Source of the DNA: Folioceros fuciformis
Lineage: Eukaryota > Anthocerotophyta > Anthocerotopsida > Anthocerotales
Direction: 5' to 3'
Assembly: GCA_049999805.1 (NCBI GenBank)
Contig: JBNGIO010006281.1
Span: forward strand, 108,687 to 172,686
DNA length: 64,000 nt
Shown: in pieces, positions 1-11,186 of the stretch
Numbering within the stretch: position 1 is the first letter of the stretch
Layout: every line of letters starts with the position of its first letter
Translations under genes and position numbers: made by a program
The notes under the pieces: model-generated
Told to the model about the DNA's origin: nothing
Database searches by the model: none
The model's input: the letters and a program-made list of their open reading frames with translations, nothing else

Positions 1-39
1 GGAAGGAACGAAGGGAGGGAGGAAGGAAGGAAGGACGGA
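1..39. repeat. GGAA/GGGA purine microsatellite
   Basis: The window opens with an imperfect GGAA/GGGA purine run on the plus strand. It is a simple repeat cut by the window edge, so its full length is unknown. Confidence 0.8.
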
Positions 40-1640
40 GAGAAAACGTTGCAAACGAATTGCCCGGCTGGGTGCCTGGCAAGTGAGAATGCGTGGCGCT
101 TCGCTTGCTTTCTGTTCCTTCCGAGCTCGAGCACACCCCTTGCAGTGGTGGCTGCAGCGGCAGCCTGGGCATAAAGGCGAGGGAGACGACAGAGGATCCG
201 GACTAGGACTGGGAGCAGAGAGGTGAGATGGTCACGTCTTAACTGCTGGCCATGGCCAATACCTCACAGGCCACGCGGTAAGGCTAGGACTAAAGCTCAT
301 GAGTACACTGGTGATGCGCATTTACTCGCGCGCCGCGGCCTAGGGCCTGGGACCTGGGACCTGGGACCGGAGCCTGGACCTGCGCCTGCACCTGGTCTTG
401 ACAGAAGGGGACAATCATTTCTCGCCCGCTCGCAGCACTGGTCCAACTACTCCAGCTGCTCCCGCGCGCGCTTGCTTCTCTGCCACTCTTTATATCGCCC
501 GGCAGGATCAGGCCCGGTCCTACATTATAATTTATCTTGTCCAGATGCGGAGGTGGAGCTCCAACCTTCCGACACCCAATTGCAAGGTCACAACCTCCAC
601 TTCCTCTCTACACACGGCTGCGATGGCTCGACCTCGCTGCCTGGATTCTCTCTCCATGCCCGTCATTACATTGCATGCGGCATGCGGCCCGGTGTGTATG
701 CCCAACCTTTGCGTGTCCAGTGGACATACGTGTATCCACAGACTGTAAAAACATATTCAGTCTCCCCTCCGAGCCCCACATCCGCACACAACATCCGTTT
801 GTCAGACTCCTACTCGGACTCCGGGTCCCTGAGGAAGCTCGGACATGATCCTGCGCATGCTTTCTATATGTGTTGCGGGCTACGCAAAACCCGCTCCTCT
901 GCTGCACAAACATCTCCAGTTCCAGCTCTACCTCCAGCTCCAGCTACCCCGCCGCCGTCCCCTGTCTTCCCTACGGACACACCAAGTCTCCAACGCTCCT
1001 TTTTGCGGGAACCGCCGACCCCGCTGACTGCCGCCAAAGGCATGTCACCCATTCAAAACGCCCGGGACCGGGCCCCGCCCAATACTAAATGTATGCCCGT
1101 ATTACGTGCAGTCCAATAACTTCTGTTCGTTCCTCTCCACATATTATACAAGACATAAATGATGGACCAGTTTTGATTCGCCGCTGTCCCGGAGGTATGG
1201 AACTCCTATCAAAGCTTCAATCATATTTTAATAATTGAAGTCACTAGTGTCTATCGCAAGCACCCAGAACTATCCATGGAAAACGGTTGCTCAAGCTGCC
1301 AATCGTCACTTCCCACGCATCATATGTTTGAATGAAAACATTCATATTTACGAACATGTTTGTTAATTGATGTCTTGAACACAATCTCATAAATGGAATC
1401 TAACAATCTTGGCACGTGTTCATTGACTCAAAATGTTTGAAGTGCCTCCTTTTATTGGTCCACCTCCATGATATATTGATATTTATGAGAAGAGAAAAAG
1501 AGATCATAGATTATAATATTTCATGTCAATTGCTTTAAAACATAAAACAAAATCTATGCAATCCAGATATGGTACAAAGTTGGAACCAAACTACACCAGT
1601 AGTACACCAACCACAACACAGTGAGTCATTAACACATTAG
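40..1640. other. No supported gene
   Basis: The first 1.1 kb has a long plus-strand open frame (223-1119), but its translation is rich in Pro, Ser and Arg, resembles no family I know, and overlaps open frames on the other strand. That pattern is what G+C-rich non-coding DNA gives by chance. From about 1130 the composition becomes A+T-rich and all frames are closed. The first few hundred bases could be promoter or 5' UTR of a gene beyond the left edge, but nothing proves it. Confidence 0.5.
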
Positions 1641-1689
1641 TCTTATTATTTTCTTTGATTGAAAAAGAGATAGAAAGTCCCGTCTACTC

Positions 1690-4250
1690 CAAAGATAGGA
1701 AGAACACCCTAAGTAGGGGCAAGGCCAAAAATCGTAATAGTCCCTTCGAACATCATTCTCAAAAACTACCTATTGCTCCAAAAATGTCATGATGTGGAAT
1801 AACAAAAGGCCTACTTACCACCAATGCCAAGGAAGCCACCTGACCTGCGCTTGTTGCTGTTCTAAAAACCGTGTAGGCTAATGCTCTTTGCAAAGCAATG
1901 GATATGCGTTGCCGAAAGAAGGCCGCCATAGAGGAAAGAGGAAGAACACAATTCCTATTACTTTGATAAACCTTTGCGCACTTCTTTATGAATCGTAGAA
2001 ACTCCTTGCCCATGGCCCCATGAGTCTTAAGAGCAAGGGGGATGAAAATATGCCTATCTTGCAAGGGGCAATACTTATGGACTTTAGAGCTTGCACAACC
2101 CTCCACCGCCCATCCTGGAGGGTTGATGACAACATGCTCACAAATCGATTTCCTAGTCAGATTCGTAACAACCATATCAATGATAAAAACATGTTTGCCG
2201 AGTGAAAACAACATTGGTTCTAAATGAAACCTTGTCGTGCAAAGTATATAGATGCTCCCTATGTGGAAGAAACCGACATTCTCTAACCATTGAGAACATG
2301 ACATTCCGAACTGCATTATGGGTGGTAATGAAATGCCCTCGGAATGGGATAATGTGCCAGATGGTACCCTGTGTCGACAATGACAACCCCACAACTATAT
2401 GTGGAGAGAGAAAAAGCCAAGGGGTGGGCTAAACCTAAGCGAAATCTCATCGAGGTGGCGAAAGCTGCTAGTGCGATTCGAAACGCCTGAAAACAAGGTT
2501 GAGCCAAAAGCTAAGAGCCCGCTCCTTTACCTGAACAAGAGGGAATACAAGCTTGAGAAGACTTAGGGATGACTAAGTCCAAAAGAAGGGCTCTTAGTGC
2601 TTGGCCACAATGCTTTTGCAAGAGGGAGACTTGAAGACCCCTCAGCCCTTTCCTAGAAAAGGATGCGAAAGGTGGTAGAGCCTCATGACCCTCCAAAGGT
2701 AAAGAAAGTCCTTCGCTTGTCCAAAAAATACCTGTAAAGCGAAAACGCTCTTCTCAATGCTTCAGATAAAACCTTCAAGAAGAGAGGAATCTTGCAGCAA
2801 AAAACGAGAGGCCGAAATTGGAGCTCAGCTACTAAGGAAGGCAGTTGGGGCAAAGGCCTCCATGGCCAAAAGACCAATCACCCCCAAAGGTGACTAGTAG
2901 GGAAGCCTGCTTTCGAGCCAAATCAATGACGGCACACTCGAAGGTGCCGTGACCTATGATGTCCCCAAGAGCCTTCATAACTTGATTATTAAACTTCCTA
3001 AGACTTGATATAAAAATTAGAGAAGGCGAAATAGATCTAGCAAGCTAACTTGGTCACTTCACAAAACAAGAAGAAAGAATATCAAATATAGTATGAGGAT
3101 CACCGATTAGAGAGAGGACCATGATGTGAGCCAAATCTTCATCCAACATTGCATCCACAAACCTATAAACAAAATCAAGAGGTCCTACAAGAACGCCCAA
3201 GACTCAAAGTTCCTGCAAGGCAACAATATCCCCCCCCCCCCCTTACATATTAAAGGTGGGGGGTGAGAATATCTAAAGAGGACCAAACCTTGCATTTAGA
3301 CAACTTACCCCCTTGCCTTATGTCCCTCACTGAATAAAAAACTAAGTCCCTCAATAGTCGGGCCATGTTAGTAGTAGAGCTTGGATGACGAGCTATAGGA
3401 GGAGCAAACAAAAAGGATGAGACGAGCTAATTGACCTCTTGTACTTTTGAGCTTCAAGAAGATGGCGACCATGGAGACGATGTTGAAAGCATTTTGGATA
3501 TCAACTTGCAAAGCCATTCAATAACGATGTAACTTGAGGGCCTCCTAGATGCCAAGGGCAATAGATGCACACTCACCTTAGGTAGCAATCTCAAGTTGGA
3601 GGAGTGCAAGATACGATTAGAAGTGCTGCTGAAGTTGAATTGCAATACTTCGGCAGATGAGGTGTAGAACCACCTCTCCCATAGCAATAGGATGCACTCA
3701 TGAGGTGGGTTTTTCCAACGCTAGGAGTCTATTAGTAGCCAAAACATGAGAGATTCAATTGGGAACTTTGCCCCTAGCTAGTGTAAAAAGCTTGAAACAC
3801 CCACTTGAAGGATCCTCAAGAGAAAAATAATCTTTAAAATGGTTATAAATTATGCCAGAAAAACCCCTTGAGGAAAGCTACAATGCAATACATAGTGCAT
3901 GACCAAAAAAAACCTTATCCCGACAAAAATGCTCCTCAACCATGTGGTCGAGAAGATGTTGCAGTACAATGTGATGAGGTTCTGGGTGAAGGGCGGAAAG
4001 TGCAGCAATGGTGTCCTTAATTGTAGATGTTGCTAGCTTTAGATGTAGTGCCCTAGTAGTCTGAGCATATTCACCATCCCTACCCAACATGAGACACCGC
4101 TTGAAACATGCTTTAAATGGATCATTGCAAACCTTGTCGACCTTAGTTGACACCAAATAAGACTTTGCTACTAGTAGATTTTCCTCTTGAAGCGCTTGCC
4201 AATCTCCAAACTGGAAACAACAAAGTTGAGAGGCCACCTGGGTGGTCATA
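1690..4250 (-). mobile_element. Decayed LINE-like (non-LTR) reverse-transcriptase element
   Basis: Reading the minus strand from 4249 down to 1759 gives, in the expected order but in several frames with stops, pieces of one retroelement polyprotein. There is an N-terminal piece with the words ALHPEP (4249-3878), an RPIAVGEVLRRL-like RT segment seen as PIAMGEVVLHL (about 3690), and the RT motif-A region seen as DIQNAFNIVSM (about 3500). A cysteine-containing segment follows near 2450, and finally a 211-residue open C-terminal domain (2394-1759) with words NLTRKS, PPGWAV, FIPLALKTHG and RTATSAG. The order RT then C-terminal domain matches a LINE-like family known to me from scattered eukaryote genomes; the exact clade is uncertain. 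The element cannot be active because RT is broken by stops and frameshifts. A run of about 13 C lies at 3230-3242. A second copy of the C-terminal part is at about 53.0-53.3 kb. Confidence 0.65.
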
Positions 4251-4696
4251 GGGGTTAGGTCATAGAGAGGCCTCTCTATGACCTAAAGGACCTCCTCTAG
4301 AGCGCTGAAGGCACTATATAGGGAGGAAAAAGGAATAAAATCTAAGAGATAGATGTCGGAAGAGGTAAGGACGCAGAAAACGAGTATGGAAAAGAGCCAA
4401 CAAGTTATTTGATTGTCTTAGAACCTAGCCTCTAGGGGCAACTCTAGAGGATCTGTTGGAAGAGGATTGGCAGCTACTTCGGAAAAAGAAGCAAATTGCA
4501 CTTGTGCCACTTAAGTGGTCTTGTTGAAGTCCTTATGCTTATGACGAATATGGCATTTCATCGCCTTGACCTCGGAACAAAGTTGAGAGCACACTGGACA
4601 AAAGGGATTCCTTATAGGTAAAGGCTAGATGTCACACACTTAAATGATAGAGGTATGAAGAAAGTATCATAAAACGATATTGGGACATTGCAAAAC

Positions 4697-4746
<50 letters not shown>

Positions 4747-4773
4747 AATACTAATAATACTAATAATAATAAT
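4697..4773. repeat. (TAA)n microsatellite
   Basis: About 77 bp of TAA triplets with a few ACT interruptions in the last third. On the minus strand it reads as a run of leucines, which creates a spurious open frame. Confidence 0.95.
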
Positions 4774-4894
4774 CCGTGAGAAACCCCTAAAAAAGCCTTA
4801 TAACGTGGATCGATAGTTAATGAAGTTCCAGAAATGTAAAAAACCATAACATAGTTCATACTCCTCATTCTAATCCGTGACCCTATGATGCCCT

Positions 4895-5280
4895 TGGTAT
4901 GCTCCACTGTGCCATTCAACCCTCAACCCTTAAACCATTTTTCTCTACGATGCTAATAAACTCCTAAATTGATTCCAATAAACTCCTGAATCGATTTTGC
5001 TCCACAATGCTCATAAAAAGTCTAAAATCATTTTGTTCCACAATGCTCATAAAACCCTAAAACCATTTTGCTCCACCATGCCGCTAAACTCTAAACTCAT
5101 TGTGCTCCACGGTACCACCTAAACCCTAAACTCATTGTGCTTCACGGTGCCACTAAACCCTAAACTCATTCTGCTCCACCATGCTCCTAAACCCTAACCC
5201 CTAATCCCATTCTTCTTAGCTATGCCCCTAAATCCTAACCCTATTCACTTCCGCCATGCCCCTAAATCCTAAACCCATTC
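4895..5280. repeat. About 35-bp minisatellite with CCCTAAA-like words
   Basis: Degenerate tandem units of about 34-40 bp, each of the form 'ATTxTGCTCCACxxTGCxxCTAAACCCTAAACTC'-like. Unit starts can be followed near 5067, 5101, 5136, 5170, 5210 and 5245, with older, more diverged units back to about 4895. Each unit carries a CTAAACCCTAAA-type word, close to the plant telomere repeat CCCTAAA. Confidence 0.8.
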
Positions 5281-8200
5281 GTGCACAACATTCAACATGC
5301 CATTTACACATCATATTATTCTATATTGCCAACATAGTTTTTACTAATCAAGGACATCGTATTTCTATGATGATTACTTCACCACTCTCAAGCTTGCCCC
5401 TTGAAGAGGGCGGGAAAGGGATTTCCTCTTGCATGTCGTTTCAGATCATGGATTTGGTCCTCGTGAGAGGGAAATTTCTTAATAATTTTGGACTACAAGG
5501 GTCTATTTGATGCTATACTGAAGTATAAAATATCTTGAGGAATCGAAAAAAAAACAACTTCAAGTCTATAACTAAAAATTATTTGCCGAGGTCTGTCATG
5601 GCTCCTCTTTGTCTGCACGCAGCTAGCAGTGGACTAGGAACGGTGTAGAAGAAAATCTTTGGCCAGAGTCGTGACGCGCGTCCGTCCCGCTCAACATCTC
5701 TGTACAGTGCCAAGACAACTGCACTGTGGCAAGACAGCTGCACACAAAAAGGCCTGCCGTTTTGTAGAGGCTGTTTTTTGTCCAAACAAACAACCCCTGA
5801 GTCTCCAGCCATCAGAATCTGGCGCGTGGGCTTACACGTACGAGATTGAACGAATCGTAAATTTACACCTGCTTTGTACATATGTACAGATACACATGTT
5901 GACATACACACACCGGGGCCACCGCTGCGTTGAGCTCCAAGTACACGCGTCTCATACATTTTTTTAACCAGCCTCCCCTCCGGAACACTCGCCACCCGCA
6001 CCTGCCGCTGCTGCCATGCCATGCATTAAAATTGCTTAAAGCGTGTTTTTTTTCTCCAGGATATTATACTTATAAACTATGGTAATAAGGTATGTGAACC
6101 GGGTACGATTTTCAAACACCAAGTTGTCGCATAAAGCATCTTCTATTTTTTTTTCAGGAAAGCAGGACGGCTTCCCTGGATCCGGGCTTCATCCTGCTTC
6201 TTTTGTCGTGTATATGAGCTCATCTACCCGCGTCTGGTGCAGGGAAAGGAAGACAACGGGAGGGAACAGGAGGAGAGTACGGGAACCGCCCTGTTCAGCG
6301 CCCACTTTGCATACACACAGTGTCCGCCTTTGGCGAAGGAAGGGAGAAACCTCCCATCCAATCACAAGGGCAGTATGAATCACGGACCATGCACACGACG
6401 GGCCGGAGGCACAGTGCCTCCGACTCTGGCTCCTTCTGCCCCTTCCATTGTTTCTCGTGTTCGTGACATTGTGAATTAAACAGTGAGTGTATCCGTACTC
6501 CACAGCCAACAGAAGTGTTTGTTTTCGAGGTCTAATCAGTGAGTTGTGCCCCACAGGTTTGCTAGGTTAGGCAGGCGCACTAGCGCAGGCACGCTCACAG
6601 GCTCAGTTCCAAGGAACTCCAGGCTCATGAGTCATTTTGTGCGTCCATTATGATCATGGAGGCGGCACAAGGCCACAAGGCCAGCGGATCGATCGCCATG
6701 TGCGGAGGGGTCAGTTGAATACAGTGATTGGTTATATGCTTTCATGAGGCTAGGCTATTCGCGCGTGCTGCTCCAGGCCGCACATATGCACATGCTGTAC
6801 CGCAGTCTGTACTGCAAGAAAGTAGGCTAGGTTCTATGGACTTTGTGCACTTGGAGCATGCAGACGCTGGCTGGCGTCTCCCTCTCAATGCTCTCTGCAA
6901 GCCTCCAGCCTCCAACCTCCAGCCTGAGGCGTCCCAACAAGTTGTTCACAAGGCCACGTGAAGTGGCGGTCCAAAGTGTGCAGTGTGCCTGAGACACATA
7001 CTCGGCAGCCCTAGCCTTCCAACAAGGGACTCAAGCCCGGAACCCTCAATCAATGAGGGGTACCCGTACGCACAGAGCGTACTGCAGCCAGCCTTTGATT
7101 CCCTGCCTGGCAGACATGTGATTGCATCCCAAGAAAACAAAAATAAAAAATGCCACCGAAAGAGAAAAGAAACAAAACAGTGGAGAAGTTTACTGAAGTG
7201 ATACACTAAAGACGGGGCATCGATTATAGGCGGGCCCTTCATTGCCCGTCCAAACTTGCAAGGGTCGCCACTGTCCTGGAGACACTGCAGATAGCAAACA
7301 AGCGTATGAACTGTCACAATGAGCGATCCATGGGCGGCCGGGATCCACCGTGTTTGACTTGCCAGGCCTCAATTTACCAACTGGCAAGCTTCGTTGGGTG
7401 TTGTGCCATGTCCATTATGTACATGCCTGTACAGGAATCAATCTCATGTACATGCGGAACAGGTCTGGGCAGTCAACACGTTGAGGAGATCCCTGCAGAT
7501 GGATAATTACTGTACATACTTCATGCACCGGGCGTAAGCATCATATACTTATCATTGATGATGCCGCAACATATGTACATGTTATCCACATTGTTTTTGC
7601 AGTCCATGGCCGTAATCAGTGTGGACGGCCTTCAGGCTAGGTACATACATAATGTGTGCACTGTACAGTGATAGCCGTAATGGGAGGCTTGATTAAAGGT
7701 CCACTAGTAGCGTCCCTTAAACCTCAGATTACGACTGAGGACCTTGAGCTTGGACCTGGAGGCTAAGGGAAGCTGCTGCATAGAGCAGGCTGTCCATGTA
7801 TCTCGCATGCATTTGAGTCCCGTCCATGATTATTACCTGTACTAAGAATTAAATAACAAAGGCTGCAAAACTTCCTTTACAGACATATAGTACATATATT
7901 CAAGATGCATGAAATCCGGACGCGGACTCGGGGTTCCTGTCAACGTGTGTGACTAATGTGGAAAATTGGATTCCGCAGTCGCGTCCCAGAGTAGACTAGT
8001 ACTACTGCCTCTGATGTTGCAGCCTCTGGCTGCACATTGGTTATGCATACAAAGTATACAACACTGCGCAGATCAAATCCCAAGTTGACTGTCTGTCAGC
8101 ACGTGCGAGGCTGGTTGGCCAATCTTTGATCTTTTACTTCTGATAAAGGCCGACATGTGCGTCGGGGGTCGTGGGAAATTACTTAGAGGTAACTTGTCCG

Positions 8201-8816
8201 GCTTCTTATAATCTTGATGTCAAATTTGCGGGTGTCTGGAGACCTAATGAGGAGGCCCATGTTTCACAGGTGTGGTCACAGGACAGCTGGAAGGGATGGC
8301 CGCCAGCTCCAGAGATGACGTACATGGATATGGAGGGAGCTGGCCCAGAGCATCATGTGCCTGAGCTTGCAGGTTGCACGTACTGTACATGAGGATTCCC
8401 AATATCGGAGGCGTCCACGCTTGCGGTGAACTCTTCCTTCTCGGACCGGATATCCCTTAGTGGGGTTTGGGAATCGTCCGGCTGCCGGCCTGGGACAGTT
8501 AAACAAACTTAGCGCTCATCGAGCCTCCTCCTACTTAAGCATTGTGCTGTACGCACCTGCCTACTTTTGGCCACGGGAAAATTATTTTTCCTAGCATTCA
8601 TAAATTTGTGTCGTCCCTCGTGTCCCCGTCGGTAGTTTGACGTTTGAATCTGTTTCCATGGTTGGTATAAGGTGCCGTTGGCATTCCTGTGACGTCACGA
8701 GGTAATTGTGTGACAGAGTGCCTATGGGCCCAGTACTGGAGAAGCTTCCTTGGGATCCGTTCTCAGGTGCTTTCACGAAATTCATATCCTAAGATATGAA
8801 TTTTTGGCCCCCCCCC
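5281..8816. other. No supported gene; GTAC-rich stretch
   Basis: I find no convincing exon chain on either strand. Short open frames are frequent but overlap one another and have no recognisable domain. Between 7419 and 7893 there are nine GTAC words, many as TGTACATG or TGTACATA, which stands out by eye. No tRNA-like cloverleaf with a usable T-loop was seen. Confidence 0.5.
8778..8803. repeat. Perfect 11-bp-arm hairpin next to poly-C and gap
   Basis: AAATTCATATC, loop CTAA, then GATATGAATTT: a perfect inverted repeat. It is followed within 10 bp by a run of C and then the N gap at 8817. The hairpin plus homopolymer is a likely reason for the assembly break. Confidence 0.85.
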
Positions 8817-8916
8817 NNNNNNNNNNNNNNNNNNNNNNNNNNNNNNNNNNNNNNNNNNNNNNNNNNNNNNNNNNNNNNNNNNNNNNNNNNNNNNNNNNNN
8901 NNNNNNNNNNNNNNNN
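8817..8916. other. Assembly gap (100 N)
   Basis: Exactly 100 N, the conventional size for a gap of unknown length, directly after a C homopolymer. Confidence 0.98.
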
Positions 8917-11186
8917 ACAGTGTCTTGAGAATAAATGTACACACTTTCACTCTGCTAGGCAGCATAAGGCTGAAACGGTTACTGTGTAGTGCCGCACTTG
9001 AAGCGTTACAATGGAGTTTATCTATACAACTCCAACGTTAACGCTCGGATTGATGGGTGCCGCTTAGGCTTGTGCTTTCGGGGGCCGGGCCCAGGCCCAG
9101 GTCCCGGCTCTCATCAAACTTCCCACATACGTACCGCACGCTGCCCGGCGAGGGAGATACTGCACCATGACCCCTGGCAGGGAAAGGGATAGGACAGGCT
9201 GCCCGTGTGGCGACAGACACACGCACGCGGGAGTCCGAGGCGCTACTTGCAATCGGACGTGAAGGCTGGGCAGCGTTTCCAGGAATGCTTTTTCCAGAGG
9301 TCTGAGAATCTGAGAAGATACCTCTGACAGACTGATTTCCTGCAGCGAAAAACGACAGCAGAAAGGGGTGCAGGTTGCACCCATGTTGGTACTCCGTGCA
9401 CAGTGCGCCAGCCAAAATAGTACCGTGCAGGGAAACCACAAATCTAGCTCGTTACGTACAGCCATTAATATTACGGTATCAGAGTCTGGATGGATGCATA
9501 TGGGATGGGTGGATGGCGCTGTGCTGGCGCTGCACCTCCGCAATCGCCACGTGAGCTGCCATCCAATTATACCCTCCCGTCAGGGTTGGCGCTCACCGTT
9601 GCTTTTAGGCTGCGCACCAGTCCGCAGCCCGAGCATTATGCAGCATTGCAGGCTAGGGGATCGGTGCCTGCCATGCAGCGTGCCGACGTCCCGGTACAAT
9701 ATTTGTCCTGGCTCCAGCTGCCCTCGTTTCTTATCACAGTCTCGCTCCTGTGCGCGAGTAATTGCCACGAGGACTGGTGACGGCTAGCCGAGGCTGAGCA
9801 ATGCATGCATCCATTGGCAAGCATGGGCGTGTACACTGGACATGTGTGGCAGCCAGTGTCGACATTAGCAGATCTGATTGTCAACACAAAGCTTGACTTG
9901 CAAACCTCCCCTCCCGACGTGGGCGGGTGGCAGTCCGCTAACCCGGTGAGTCTGAGTCTGACCTTTCCTCCTGCAAATCTCAATCCGGGGCAAATGTCAA
10001 AGCTATAAAATCGTGTCTGCACTACTAGTGCTTGTCTTCATCTGCCTAGAGCCGACATGTTGGTGACTCATGGACTCAAGGAGTCTGGTCTGCAGGCCTG
10101 GGGATCGCGCTGCGTGCATTGTCCACCCTAGCGGCTAACATGACTGCACTGATCTGGAAAGAACGCACACTGCACATATCGATGTCTCCTTCACCCCTTG
10201 CGCGTCCATGCGGCCGGAGTGTACCCTACACCGAAAATAGCAGTCCGTGAAATCTCGTTACAGAGGAAACGTGCATTGTTGAGTAGATTCCTAGAGAACC
10301 AGCTATCCGTGACTCACAGCGGCACAACGTGCAATGCTTGCTCGGCATTTCGTCCTCCCATCTCACTACAGATACACATGTACACCCCCATGCACGTAGG
10401 CGCATGTCGTTTCTCAATTTCAAACCATTACACTAAATAATGCATTAAACAATGGCATCGTACTTTCTCCTTTGTCCACGCAACGTTAGGGCCGTCCGCT
10501 GCCCAAAGTCCTACTCATGCACGCTACGGCCGTACCTCTGCCGACTGCTACACCAGGATGGACAAAACGAAAATGTAGTTCCCAACATGTGTACGCATCT
10601 TGTGAACAACCAACAGGTGGCTCATCTGCTTTCTACCACCTTATTTGCAGTTGCGATCTTGCAGCAGATCAAGCGACTGTACTCAGAACCCGCCTTGCTT
10701 TGTCAAGGTCCGATGAGTGCAAACAATAAATGCAAGCCCATGAACACGTTCTGAGATTCCTAACCATCTGTACTACGGCTTTCGTGTTGTTGGGGGGCGC
10801 AAGAACCTGCCAATTCAATGCGCCGCTGATCAGCCAGCAACTCACATCATCCCAATACTTCAAACTACGCACACACACATACCAGAAGAAGAAAACTGTC
10901 ACAGCGTTCTGTGCACAGTTGTTGCATTAAACCACAAGTAATCAACAACCCCCGCTCATCTGGTATGTGCTCATTTCTTGCCATCACCACGTCACATGTA
11001 CACATGTATTCCCTGACAGGAACAGAAAATAAAAGGTTTACGGTCAAATGCTTAACCAGGTCAACAGACTGGCATCCGCCAGGATCACTAGTGAGTACAA
11101 AAGGGGTCCCTTACCTACCATACAGTCAGGTGTCCGATTATTTGACACTAAAATCATGAACTCCTCCTCAAGAGCAATTGCTACTG
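8917..11186. other. No supported gene
   Basis: Mixed-composition sequence, probably 3' flank of the At1g75140-like gene and spacer. Open frames of 60-160 codons occur on both strands over the same bases (for example 9038-9787) and carry no family signature, so I treat them as chance frames. Confidence 0.45.

Noticed and set aside
223-1119. 298-codon plus-strand open frame
   Set aside because: Proline/serine/arginine-rich translation with no motif, overlapping open frames on other frames and the opposite strand; typical of G+C-rich non-coding DNA.
4632-4919. Poly-leucine frame on the minus strand
   Set aside because: Produced by the (TAA)n microsatellite.
6983-7060. Possible tRNA-like segment (AAGCCCGGAACCC)
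   Set aside because: No acceptor stem pairing or anticodon arm could be drawn around it.
9038-9787. Several 100-160-codon frames on both strands
   Set aside because: They overlap one another, lack any family signature and no splice-connected neighbours were found.
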